The position numbers and the translations under genes were made by a program. The notes under the pieces were generated by a model. It ran no database searches. It was not told where the DNA came from and was given only the letters and a program-made list of their open reading frames with translations. Below, piece by piece: positions 44,592 through 52,855 of a stretch of DNA of 64,000 bases. The DNA lies in the NCBI RefSeq assembly GCF_023746535.1, contig NZ_CP098747.1, positions 1,556,364 through 1,620,363 of the forward strand, read 5' to 3'. The stretch comes from Sneathiella marina (GTDB lineage Bacteria > Pseudomonadota > Alphaproteobacteria > Sneathiellales > Sneathiellaceae). Positions within the stretch are counted from its first letter, which is position 1. The number at the start of each line of letters is the position of its first letter.

Positions 44592-45734
44592 ATGAGTTTG
44601 CAGGAGCCGACATTTACCATTGGGATTGAAGAGGAATATCTTCTCGTCGATCTGGAAACAAGACAGTTGGCGCAGGAACCCTCGGACGCCATCCTGAGTG
44701 AATGCCAAAAAAGATTGCCCGGGCATATCGTTACGCCTGAATTTCTGCGCTCTCAGCTTGAAATAGGCACGCGAATTTGTGCCAATATTTCGGACGCACG
44801 AAATGCCCTGCACGAATTACGCGGTACTGTATCGGAAGTCGCAAATCGCCATGGTTTGGGGTTGATGGCGTCCTCGGTCCACCCCTTTGCGGACTGGCAG
44901 GGCCTCAAGCATACCCCGAAAGAGCGTTACGATATCATTGCCCGCGATATGCAGGCAACAGTGCGCCGGATGATGATTTGCGGCATGCATGTGCATTGCG
45001 GTATAGAAAATCCGGAATTGCGCATCGACCTGATGAACCAGGCCTCCTATTTCTTACCGCATTTGCTGGCGCTCAGTACCTCTTCACCCTTTTGGAGGGG
45101 GGAGAATAGCGGCCTCAAATCCTATCGGGTGAGTGTTTTTGACGCGTTGCCGCGCACGGGTATTCCCGACCGGTTTGAAAGCTATGGCGAGTTCGAAAGG
45201 CTGGTCCAGACCATGGTACAGTCAGGGGCCATAGAGGACGGATCCAAATTGTGGTGGGATTTACGCCCGTCGTCGAAATTCCCAACCCTTGAAATGAGGC
45301 TCACCGATGTCTGTCCGTTGGTAGAGGATAGTCTGACCATTGCCGCCTTATATTCCTGCGTTCTGCGTATGCTCTACCGGTTGCGCCGTAATAATCAGCG
45401 CTGGCGCGTCTATCCGCAGACATTGGTTGCTGAAAATAGATGGATTGCGCAACGCTTCGGTGTTGAGGGTGATTTGATAGATTTTGGCATACCAGGCCCC
45501 GTTCCTGCGGCAGAGTTAATAGAAGAGATTATAGGTTTGACGGCTGAAGACGCGGCTTATCTCGGCTGTGAGGCTGAAGTGCAGCATGCGTTGGAAATCG
45601 TAAGGCGGGGAACCTCTGCGGATCGCCAGCTCGCCTTGTACCGCGAGAGCACCGCAGGCGGTGATGATAACCGCGCGGCATTGATAAAAGTCGTGGATCA
45701 GGTCTTGAAAGAAACTATTTCTGGCATACAGTAA
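44592..45734 (+). CDS. YbdK-type carboxylate-amine ligase (glutamate-cysteine ligase 2 family)
   Basis: A 380-residue GCS2-family enzyme. FTIGIEEEYLLVDLETRQLA at the start carries the acidic metal ligands, followed by VTPEFLRSQLEIGT, SSVHPFADWQ and CGMHVHCGIENP, then LRPSSKFPTLEMRLTD. The family ligates an acid to an amine using ATP, and the enterobacterial YbdK has weak glutamate-cysteine ligase activity. Whether this makes gamma-glutamylcysteine here is unknown. A GGGGGAG site precedes the ATG. It is followed after 28 bases by the DUF1244 gene. Confidence 0.88.
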   Translation: MSLQEPTFTIGIEEEYLLVDLETRQLAQEPSDAILSECQKRLPGHIVTPEFLRSQLEIGTRICANISDARNALHELRGTVSEVANRHGLGLMASSVHPFADWQGLKHTPKERYDIIARDMQATVRRMMICGMHVHCGIENPELRIDLMNQASYFLPHLLALSTSSPFWRGENSGLKSYRVSVFDALPRTGIPDRFESYGEFERLVQTMVQSGAIEDGSKLWWDLRPSSKFPTLEMRLTDVCPLVEDSLTIAALYSCVLRMLYRLRRNNQRWRVYPQTLVAENRWIAQRFGVEGDLIDFGIPGPVPAAELIEEIIGLTAEDAAYLGCEAEVQHALEIVRRGTSADRQLALYRESTAGGDDNRAALIKVVDQVLKETISGIQ

Positions 45735-45762
45735 AAGAAACAATCTGAAGAAAGAGAACAAG

Positions 45763-46059
45763 ATGACTGATCAAGAAACATTGGAGCTCGAAGCAGCGAC
45801 CTATCGACGCTTACGCGATCATTTGCGCAATCGGACAGATGTACAGAATATCGATTTGATGAATCTTTCCGGGTTTTGCCGTAATTGCCTGTCCAACTGG
45901 TATATGGAAGCGGCTGCGGAGAAGGGTAAGGAAATCGACAAGGCTGCGGCACGTGAAATTGTCTATGGCATGCCGTTCAGTGACTGGAAAAGCAAGTATC
46001 AAACGGAAGCGACTGACGAGCAGAAAGCGGCATTTGCGAAAAGCCATCCTAATCACTGA
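45763..46059 (+). CDS. DUF1244 family protein
   Basis: A 98-residue protein with the conserved run RTDVQNIDLMNLSGFCRNCL, followed by WYMEAAAEKGKEI and VYGMPFSDWK. The two cysteines in GFCRNCL are a family feature and may bind a metal. DUF1244 is widespread in Alphaproteobacteria and also found in Gammaproteobacteria; its role is unknown. It lies between the ligase and the DUF2312 gene. Confidence 0.9.
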   Translation: MTDQETLELEAATYRRLRDHLRNRTDVQNIDLMNLSGFCRNCLSNWYMEAAAEKGKEIDKAAAREIVYGMPFSDWKSKYQTEATDEQKAAFAKSHPNH

Positions 46060-46181
46060 GGTGAGTTTTTTCCGAATAATCTGAATTGCGGGATGTACGC
46101 TGCTGGTCATTTGATGCTACATGTCGGGTCCGGTTTTTCGGACAATAAGTTTCAAAATATTTTTTACGATGAGGTTAAGGT

Positions 46182-46490
46182 ATGGCTGACGTTGGTGGTG
46201 TCGCAGCAGATCATTTGCGGTCCTATATTGAGAGAATAGAGCGTCTCGAAGAAGAAAAGAAAGGCCTTGCTGATGATATCAAGGAAATATTTGCAGAAGC
46301 CAAAGGCACGGGCTTCGACGTAAAAGCCATGCGGGCGGTCATGCGTTTGCGCAAAATGGACAAAGCAGATTATCAAGAGCAGGAGTATATGATTGATTTA
46401 TACAAACATGCGCTCGGTATGATTGATGAGATGGCACCCGCCGGTGAAGGAGAAGAAGAAGCTACGGAAAAGGAAGCCGCTGCTTTTTGA
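46182..46490 (+). CDS. DUF2312 family protein
   Basis: A 102-residue acidic helical protein. DHLRSYIERIERLEEEKKGL, followed by DIKEIFAEAKGTGFD and RAVMRLRKMDKADYQEQE, is the DUF2312 (GapR-like) signature. GapR of Caulobacter binds overtwisted AT-rich DNA and helps chromosome replication; the same role here is inference from family membership. The C-terminal tail (GEGEEEATEKEAAAF) is acidic and probably disordered. It stands 122 bases after DUF1244 and may have its own promoter. Confidence 0.88.
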   Translation: MADVGGVAADHLRSYIERIERLEEEKKGLADDIKEIFAEAKGTGFDVKAMRAVMRLRKMDKADYQEQEYMIDLYKHALGMIDEMAPAGEGEEEATEKEAAAF

Positions 46491-46553
46491 TTTTCACCAG
46501 CAGATATTCGACCCCTTGTATTCAGGCCTGCAATGATTAAGTGAATATAAATG

Positions 46554-46574
46554 CCATTATAATCTTTATAATGG
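46554..46574 (+). promoter_or_regulatory. AT-rich perfect dyad upstream of a small conserved gene
   Basis: CCATTATAA, a 3-base centre TCT, and TTATAATGG form a perfect 9-bp inverted repeat ending 21 bases before the start at 46596. TATAAT occurs on each arm, so it may overlap the -10 and act as an operator, or form a hairpin in a short leader. Confidence 0.4.
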
Positions 46575-46595
46575 TATATTCCGGGCTGTGAAGTC

Positions 46596-46901
46596 ATGAC
46601 AAAATTTTCAACAGATGCTGCCGGGTTTGCGGCGCTGACCCTGTGTGAGCTTATCTTGCAGCAATGTGTGAAGAACAACCTCTTCACACCAACTGAAGGG
46701 AAGCAGATTCTTAAAGCCGCGGCGGAACGTCATGAATCCTGTGCTGAAGGGGAAGACGAAAAAATTGCATTGAATATGGAAACGGCGCATCTATTGCGGC
46801 GTCTTTCATCGGGCCTGGGACCGTTGTTTGATCCCGAAGGTCGGCCGGCGACGAAAGCCAAAAGACCCTTGCAGGAAACCTGGGTGAAATTTCCCGATTA
46901 G
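46596..46901 (+). CDS. Small hypothetical protein
   Basis: A 101-residue protein I do not recognise. The first 70 residues look helical (FAALTLCELILQQCVKNNLF, then EGKQILKAAAERHES), and the tail is Pro/Lys-rich (PEGRPATKAKRPLQETW). There is no signal peptide or membrane helix. Codon use matches its neighbours. Its ribosome binding site is weak (GTGAAG). It ends 7 bases from the convergent DUF1272 gene. Confidence 0.6.
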   Translation: MTKFSTDAAGFAALTLCELILQQCVKNNLFTPTEGKQILKAAAERHESCAEGEDEKIALNMETAHLLRRLSSGLGPLFDPEGRPATKAKRPLQETWVKFPD

Positions 46902-46908
46902 GCTGTTC

Positions 46909-47136
46909 TCAAGATTTCAATACACGTTTGGAGCTTTGAGGAAATTTATCCATAAGGGCTGCCGGACGCGTCGGACGTAGACTGAAATTACCACCGCAAT
47001 TGGGGCAGACATCCTTATGAGTTTCTGAAGCACAAGCTTCACAAAAGGTACATTCAAACGTGCAGATGTAGGCCTCAGATCCGCCATTTGGCAAATCTTT
47101 ATCACAGGTCTCGCAGTTCGGTCTTAGTTCCAGCAT
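46909..47136 (-). CDS. DUF1272 zinc-finger-like protein
   Basis: A 75-residue protein beginning LELRPNCETCDKDLP, the DUF1272 signature. It has eight cysteines (8, 11, 25, 29, 32, 35, 44, 47), arranged as CxxC pairs that could hold two zinc ions. The tail is basic. The function of the family is unknown. It lies 94 bases upstream of the indolepyruvate oxidoreductase stop, on the same strand, so it is downstream of nothing obvious. Confidence 0.85.
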   Translation of the reverse strand: MLELRPNCETCDKDLPNGGSEAYICTFECTFCEACASETHKDVCPNCGGNFSLRPTRPAALMDKFPQSSKRVLKS

Positions 47137-47230
47137 TATTTACTCTCCTCCGGTGTATGATAGGCGCGGCACAAACGATGCGATAGAGCCAATTCATATC
47201 CGTTAGGGGAGCCATTCGTTGGCTGAGCGA

Positions 47231-50200
47231 TTATTCGGCAGCTTGCCTCTCGACTTCAGGTTCCAGGAACAAGGACATTAAATGTGCGAGATCGCCCTCA
47301 TAGGTTTTGATGGCGGCATCCTTCACATGGCCATATCCGCGGACATGCAGAGGTAAACCGGCAATTTCAAGCGCAATGACATAGTTGTCTTTGGTAAGTC
47401 CGGTCATCAGATCTGCGGTTGTTTTTTCATAGTCGACAATCAGTTTTCTTTCATGCCTGCGGTCCGCGAGATAGCCGAAGGGATCCAGGGGAGTGCCCCG
47501 TAACCCTTTGAATTTCGACAAGATACCAAACGCCTTCATCATATAGGGGCCAAATTCCTTTTTCTTTAAATGACCGGTTTCAGGGTCACGTTTTGAGAAC
47601 ATGGGCGGTGCGAGATGGAATTTCAACTTATAGTCGCCGTCCATCATGGTCTCTACTTTTTGCATAAATTGCGGATCCGTATAGAGGCGGGCGACTTCAT
47701 ATTCATCCTTATAGGCCAATAGCTTGAAATATGATCGGGCGACGGCTTCCGTCAGTTCGGATTTACCCGGCTCCAGCTCAGCTTCTTTAGTTCGCATGGC
47801 GTCTGCCAGCTTTTTGTATTTTGCGGCATAGCGCTTGTTCTGATAACCGCTCAGGAACTGCTCACGGCGAGCGATTATTTCGTCTATATCCTCGGCAGGT
47901 GCTTCAAGGGTAACCGGGCCTTTCAATTCCTCTACCTCTGCCAGAACCCGATCCGGGTCATGGGACATGACACGCCCCCAGGCGAAGGCTTTCTTGTTGG
48001 CTTCAACCGCAACACCATTTAACTCAATGGCCCGCAAAAGAGCTTCTTCGCTGAGAGGAATGAAACCCTGCTGGAAGGCGTATCCCAACATGAAAAGATT
48101 GGTCGCAATAGAATCGCCCATCAATGTCGTTGCAATATCACTGGCGTTGACGATGAAGCAGGCATCATCGCCGACGGCGTGGCGAATATGATCCAAAGTA
48201 TCCTGGACAGGGAAGGGGGCGTCAGGATCAAGGGTGAAATCCATTGTTGGCGCCGGATGTGCATTGATAACCGCATTGGCGACACCGACATCCAGCTTGG
48301 CGAGAGAATCATATGACCCGGAGACAACCATATCACAGCCGATCAGCAAATCGGCCCGTCCGGCGGGGATACGCACGGCATTGATATGCTCCGGCGTCGG
48401 GGCAATATGGATATGGCTTGTCACGGCGCCGCCTTTTTGGGCGAGGCCCGCCTGATCAAGGACCGAAATGCCCTTGTTCTCCAGATGGGCGGCCATACCG
48501 AGCAAGGCTCCGATGGTTACAACACCTGTCCCGCCGATACCGGTGATCAGGATACGGTACGGATGCTCGAGGATGACCGTGGCCGGTTGCGGCAGATTTT
48601 CCGCAGGGTTTTCAGCCGCACTTGGCTTGGCTTTTCTTAGCTCCCCGCCCTCAATGGTAACGAAGCTCGGGCAAAACCCTTTTACGCAGGAGAAATCCTT
48701 GTTGCAACTGGACTGGTTGATGGTCCGCTTGCGACCAAACTCGGTTTCAACGGGTTCAACGGAAAGGCAGTTGGATTTCACCGAACAATCACCGCACCCT
48801 TCACAAACCAGGTCATTGATGACAACTCTTTTTGCGGGGTCCGGGAAGGTCCCGCGTTTGCGTCGCCGCCGTTTTTCAGCAGCACATGTCTGATCATATA
48901 ATAGAATGGACACACCGGAGATTTCCCGAAGCTCTTTCTGGATTTTGTCCAGGTCATCGCGATGGTGAATTGTCGTTCCCTTCGGCCAGGGGGTGCCGGC
49001 AGGATATTTATCCGGCTCGTCGGATACGATCCGCATCGTTGTGATGCCTTCGCCGGCCAGTTGTTGCGCGATCTGCCAGGGAGTAAGCTGGTCATCCAGC
49101 GGCTGGCCGCCGGTCATTGCCACGGCATCATTATACAGGATTTTATATGTCATCGTGGCCTTGGCGGCGATTGCCTGGCGGATGGCGAGAAGCCCGGAAT
49201 GATGATAGGTGCCGTCTCCCAGATTGGCAAAAATATGCTTTTCATCCGTAAAATGCTGCTGACCGACCCAGGGAACACCTTCGCCGCCCATTTGCGTGAA
49301 AGTGTCCGTGTTTCGATCCATCCAGGTCACCATGAAATGGCAACCGATACCGGCGACAGCACGACTGCCTTCGGGGACAACCGTTGAGGTATTATGCGGA
49401 CAGCCGGAGCAATAGAAAGGCGTCCTGATGAGTTTGGCCGGCTCCGCATTGAGTTGCCGTTCTTTCCTGTCGAGAAAAGCGAGGCGGTTTTCGATGGACT
49501 CAGAGGTGTAGAAACGGCGGATACGCGCTGCAATGACCCGGGCAACCAGCGCTGGTGTCAATTCCCCGGTAGAGGGCATGATCGCATTCTTCTCATCATC
49601 GAATTTGCCGATGATCCGAGGACGGACTGCTGTCTGCCAATTATAAAGCTGTTCTTTCATCTGGTTTTCGATCATCGCCCGTTTTTCTTCGATCACGACG
49701 ACTTCTTCCAGACCTTCCGCGAAAGTGCGAACCCCTTCCGGGTCCAGCGGCCAGGGCATACCGACTTTATACACACTTAGGCCGATATCAGCAGCGAGTT
49801 CATCGGTAATTCCAAGATCGCGCAAGGCTTGGCGGACATCCAGATAGGACTTGCCCGTTGTCACGATCCCAAGGCGCCGCTTCGGGCTATCCATGACGAC
49901 CCTGTCAATGTTATTGGCGCGGGCAAATTTCCGGGCGGCATAAATCTTATGTTCGTTGAGGAGGGTTTCCTGATCAAACCGGTTATCATTGGGTCGAATA
50001 TTCAATCCGCCTTCCGGCATGTCGATTTCCGGTAAAACAAACTGTCCGCGTGTTGGCGAGACATAGACAGATGCGCCGCCTTCAACGGTTTCTGAAATAC
50101 ATTTAAATCCGACCCAGAGACCGGAAAAGCGAGACATCTCTATGCCAAGAAGGCCATAATCGAGAATTTCCTGCACACTGGCAGGATGCAGGACAGGCAT

Positions 50201-50701
50201 CATCCATCCGGCGAAACCATGCTCGCTTTGATGGGCGATGGAGGAGGAGACAATGCCATGATCATCTCCGGCAAGGGCAAGAACACCGCCATATTTCGAC
50301 GTGCCAGCGCTATTGGCATGACGGAAAACATCGCCGGTCCGGTCAACGCCCGGTCCCTTGCCATACCAGATTCCAAAAACGCCGTCATAATTGGCGCCTT
50401 TAAACAGGTTGAGTTGCTGGCTGCCCCAGACAGCTGTTGCCGCCAGATCCTCATTTATGCCCGGTTCAAAATGAATATCATTTTGCTTGAGCAACGGTTT
50501 GATCTTCCACAGGGACTGGTCATATCCCCCTAGCGGAGACCCCCGGTATCCTGAGATAAATCCAGCTGTATTCAGGCCGGCTGCCTGATCGCGAGCCTTC
50601 TGCATGAGAGGGAGTCTCACCAGGGCTTGAATACCGGTGAGAAAGACGCGCCCGTCTTCCAGTTCATATTTATCATTGAGGGAAACGTTGGCCAATTGCA
50701 T
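47231..50701 (-). CDS. Indolepyruvate ferredoxin oxidoreductase, fused alpha-beta form
   Basis: An 1156-residue enzyme joining the parts that are separate IorA and IorB in archaea. The N-terminal pyrimidine-binding part has NTAGFISGYRGSPLGGYDQS. A thiamine-diphosphate region includes FYCSGCPHNTST and ANLGDGTYHHSG. A cysteine-rich segment has CEGCGDCSVKSNC, and a gamma-type domain has ITGIGGTGVVTIGALLGMAA. It decarboxylates aryl-pyruvates to aryl-acetyl-CoA, in breakdown of aromatic and branched amino acids. The gene stands alone and diverges from the epimerase across 191 bases. Confidence 0.92.
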   Translation of the reverse strand: MQLANVSLNDKYELEDGRVFLTGIQALVRLPLMQKARDQAAGLNTAGFISGYRGSPLGGYDQSLWKIKPLLKQNDIHFEPGINEDLAATAVWGSQQLNLFKGANYDGVFGIWYGKGPGVDRTGDVFRHANSAGTSKYGGVLALAGDDHGIVSSSIAHQSEHGFAGWMMPVLHPASVQEILDYGLLGIEMSRFSGLWVGFKCISETVEGGASVYVSPTRGQFVLPEIDMPEGGLNIRPNDNRFDQETLLNEHKIYAARKFARANNIDRVVMDSPKRRLGIVTTGKSYLDVRQALRDLGITDELAADIGLSVYKVGMPWPLDPEGVRTFAEGLEEVVVIEEKRAMIENQMKEQLYNWQTAVRPRIIGKFDDEKNAIMPSTGELTPALVARVIAARIRRFYTSESIENRLAFLDRKERQLNAEPAKLIRTPFYCSGCPHNTSTVVPEGSRAVAGIGCHFMVTWMDRNTDTFTQMGGEGVPWVGQQHFTDEKHIFANLGDGTYHHSGLLAIRQAIAAKATMTYKILYNDAVAMTGGQPLDDQLTPWQIAQQLAGEGITTMRIVSDEPDKYPAGTPWPKGTTIHHRDDLDKIQKELREISGVSILLYDQTCAAEKRRRRKRGTFPDPAKRVVINDLVCEGCGDCSVKSNCLSVEPVETEFGRKRTINQSSCNKDFSCVKGFCPSFVTIEGGELRKAKPSAAENPAENLPQPATVILEHPYRILITGIGGTGVVTIGALLGMAAHLENKGISVLDQAGLAQKGGAVTSHIHIAPTPEHINAVRIPAGRADLLIGCDMVVSGSYDSLAKLDVGVANAVINAHPAPTMDFTLDPDAPFPVQDTLDHIRHAVGDDACFIVNASDIATTLMGDSIATNLFMLGYAFQQGFIPLSEEALLRAIELNGVAVEANKKAFAWGRVMSHDPDRVLAEVEELKGPVTLEAPAEDIDEIIARREQFLSGYQNKRYAAKYKKLADAMRTKEAELEPGKSELTEAVARSYFKLLAYKDEYEVARLYTDPQFMQKVETMMDGDYKLKFHLAPPMFSKRDPETGHLKKKEFGPYMMKAFGILSKFKGLRGTPLDPFGYLADRRHERKLIVDYEKTTADLMTGLTKDNYVIALEIAGLPLHVRGYGHVKDAAIKTYEGDLAHLMSLFLEPEVERQAAE

Positions 50702-50892
50702 GCGAGGAAACTCCCGATAACGTCTGGTTTACTATCTGTATATATAATAGCACTATCATTTATTGCAATAAAGGTCAATATTGCTGACATAAATAAATTA
50801 AAGTGATTTTTGCCACATAATTTGAGAGTTTCGTTGGCGTGTTTTAAAAACCGAAGCTAAGTTACCATTGCGTGAAGGATTAGGGATAGGAA

Positions 50893-51873
50893 ATGACGGT
50901 ATTAGTAACGGGCGCTGCAGGATTTATTGGCATGCATGTTTCCATGGCGCTGCTTGATGCGGGCGAGCATGTCGTTGGAATAGATAATCTCAGCGCCTAT
51001 TATGACGTCCAATTGAAACAGGCGCGGCTGGATGAATTACGTAAGTATGAGGCATTTTCATTCCTCAAGCTCGATCTTTCGGAGGGGGAAAGCATTGTGC
51101 CCGCGCTGGCTGAAATCCCGAATATTACGAAGGTTGTCCATTTGGCCGCACAGGCCGGTGTCCGATACAGCCTTGAACATCCCTTTGACTATACGCAAAC
51201 AAATGTTACGGGCTTTCTTGCAATACTGGAATATTGCCGGCAATTGGATAAATTGGAACATCTGGTTTTTGCCAGTTCCAGCTCTGTCTATGGTGGCAAT
51301 ACAGAACTTCCATATTCAGTAGACCAGTCGGTTGATAAGCCGGTGTCCCTTTATGCTGCAACGAAAAAAGCCAATGAGCTGATGGCCCATTCCTATGCGC
51401 ATCTTTACGGTATCCCGCTTACCGGATTGAGGTTTTTTACCGTCTATGGCCCCTGGGGAAGGCCGGATATGGCCTATTGGACCTTTACGGAGAAAATGTT
51501 GCAAGGTGAGCCGCTACCGATATTTAACAGGGGCGAAATGAAACGGGATTTCACCTATATTGACGATATTGCCAATGGCGTACTTGCTGTTCTTGCCGCG
51601 CCACCAGTGAATAACAGTGAGGCAGCTCCTTACCGCATCTATAATATTGGCAATCACCGGTCCGAACCCTTGCTTAATCTGGTTAGCACACTGGAGGCAT
51701 CCCTGAAGGTTAAGGCCAACCTGAAAATGATGCCCATGCAATCGGGTGATGTAAAAGAAACCTTCGCAGATATTGACCCCATACGCCGTGATGTGGGATA
51801 TGAACCGGCAACATCCTTGCAAGAGGGTATCCCAAAATTTGTGGAATGGTACAAATCCTATAAAAAAGGCTAA
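50893..51873 (+). CDS. NAD-dependent epimerase, UDP-glucuronate 4-epimerase type
   Basis: A 326-residue extended SDR enzyme. It has the cofactor loop VTGAAGFIGMHV at the N-terminus, GIDNLSAYYD, VHLAAQAGVRYSLEHP, the catalytic SSSSVYG and YAATKKANE, then RFFTVYGPWGRPDMA. This combination is characteristic of UDP-glucuronate 4-epimerases, which supply UDP-galacturonate for capsule or LPS. Other nucleotide-sugar epimerases are less likely. It starts a plus-strand group with two thioesterase genes. Confidence 0.88.
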   Translation: MTVLVTGAAGFIGMHVSMALLDAGEHVVGIDNLSAYYDVQLKQARLDELRKYEAFSFLKLDLSEGESIVPALAEIPNITKVVHLAAQAGVRYSLEHPFDYTQTNVTGFLAILEYCRQLDKLEHLVFASSSSVYGGNTELPYSVDQSVDKPVSLYAATKKANELMAHSYAHLYGIPLTGLRFFTVYGPWGRPDMAYWTFTEKMLQGEPLPIFNRGEMKRDFTYIDDIANGVLAVLAAPPVNNSEAAPYRIYNIGNHRSEPLLNLVSTLEASLKVKANLKMMPMQSGDVKETFADIDPIRRDVGYEPATSLQEGIPKFVEWYKSYKKG

Positions 51874-51879
51874 TTTAGT

Positions 51880-52350
51880 ATGTCGAATGCATTCGATATA
51901 AATCAGATTCAAAATATTATTGATACGGGTATCCCGCATTGTTCGGAAATAGGCATCAAGGTCCATGATATGGATGCGGGTGGCGTAATCTTCAGTCTGC
52001 CCTATGACGCCCGGTTTGCCGGCAATCCCATGAACGGAATTTTACATGGGGGTATCATAACGACATTGATCGATACGGCGGCGGGGATGTGTATCTACAC
52101 ACGCTTGCAGAAATATCTTCCGATAGCCACCCTCGATTTGCGGATCGATTACCTCAAGCCGGCGACGCCGGGCGAAGAAGTTTTCGCCCATGCCAGCTGT
52201 TACAAAATTACCAAGCAAATCGCCTTCACGCGGGCAATTGCCTATCACACGGACCCGGAAGATCCCATTGCCAACAGCGTCGGTACATTTATGCTGAAAT
52301 CAAGCGAGACGAAGCCTTTGGATCGGGTTTCCGGCAAGGGAGGGCGCTAG
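51880..52350 (+). CDS. PaaI-type hotdog thioesterase
   Basis: A 156-residue hotdog protein. The active-site segment GILHGGIITTLIDTAAGM carries the catalytic Asp typical of PaaI-like acyl-CoA thioesterases, followed by ATLDLRIDYLKPA. It starts 6 bases after the epimerase and ends 1 base before a second hotdog gene. The acyl-CoA substrate is unknown. Confidence 0.85.
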   Translation: MSNAFDINQIQNIIDTGIPHCSEIGIKVHDMDAGGVIFSLPYDARFAGNPMNGILHGGIITTLIDTAAGMCIYTRLQKYLPIATLDLRIDYLKPATPGEEVFAHASCYKITKQIAFTRAIAYHTDPEDPIANSVGTFMLKSSETKPLDRVSGKGGR

Positions 52351-52351
52351 T

Positions 52352-52801
52352 ATGGACAACATTTCAACAGAGCAGTTCGTTGCCATACTTAAAGAGGCAA
52401 GGGAGGCTAAGGATTGGACCAGTACTTTCGAGATGATTCCCTATTTCAGCTTCCTGGGCATGCGTCTGGATACGGAAAATGACCGATTTGTCAGTATCCT
52501 GCCCGGGGATAATAAATTTATTGGCAATCCGGTATTGCCGGCGCTTCATGGCGGTGTCATCGGTGCGTTTTTGGAAAGTGCGGCGATGGTCCATTTATTT
52601 GCAACTCAGGATGTGACACGGGTGCCGAAAATTATAAATATTACCGTGGAATATTTACGCTCTGCCAAGCCCATTGAAACCTATGCCGAAGCCATCATAA
52701 CAAAGCCGGGGCGACGTGTGGCGAATCTGCGGGTTGAAGCCTGGCAGGGGGATCGCAATAAACCGGTCGCGGCAGCCCATGCTAATTTTCTTGTTAGTTG
52801 A
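52352..52801 (+). CDS. Second PaaI-type hotdog thioesterase
   Basis: A 149-residue hotdog protein with LPALHGGVIGAFLESAAMVH, where Glu stands at the position of the usual Asp, then NITVEYLRSAKPI. The protein is clearly divergent from the neighbouring copy, so they are either an old duplication or a heteromeric pair. Start one base after the preceding stop suggests coupling. Confidence 0.82.
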   Translation: MDNISTEQFVAILKEAREAKDWTSTFEMIPYFSFLGMRLDTENDRFVSILPGDNKFIGNPVLPALHGGVIGAFLESAAMVHLFATQDVTRVPKIINITVEYLRSAKPIETYAEAIITKPGRRVANLRVEAWQGDRNKPVAAAHANFLVS

Positions 52802-52855
52802 TGTTTCCTGCCTATGTAAGGTTAAAGATATCATAAGTTTCGGAGTTCCCAGCAC

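Noticed and set aside
45763-46490. DUF1244 and DUF2312 as a toxin-antitoxin pair because both are small and adjacent
   Set aside because: They are separated by 122 bases and belong to well-conserved chromosomal families, one GapR-like; this does not fit a toxin-antitoxin module.
51880-52801. Recent tandem duplication of the hotdog thioesterase genes
   Set aside because: The two proteins share only the fold motif and differ in length, active-site residue and most positions, so any duplication is old.
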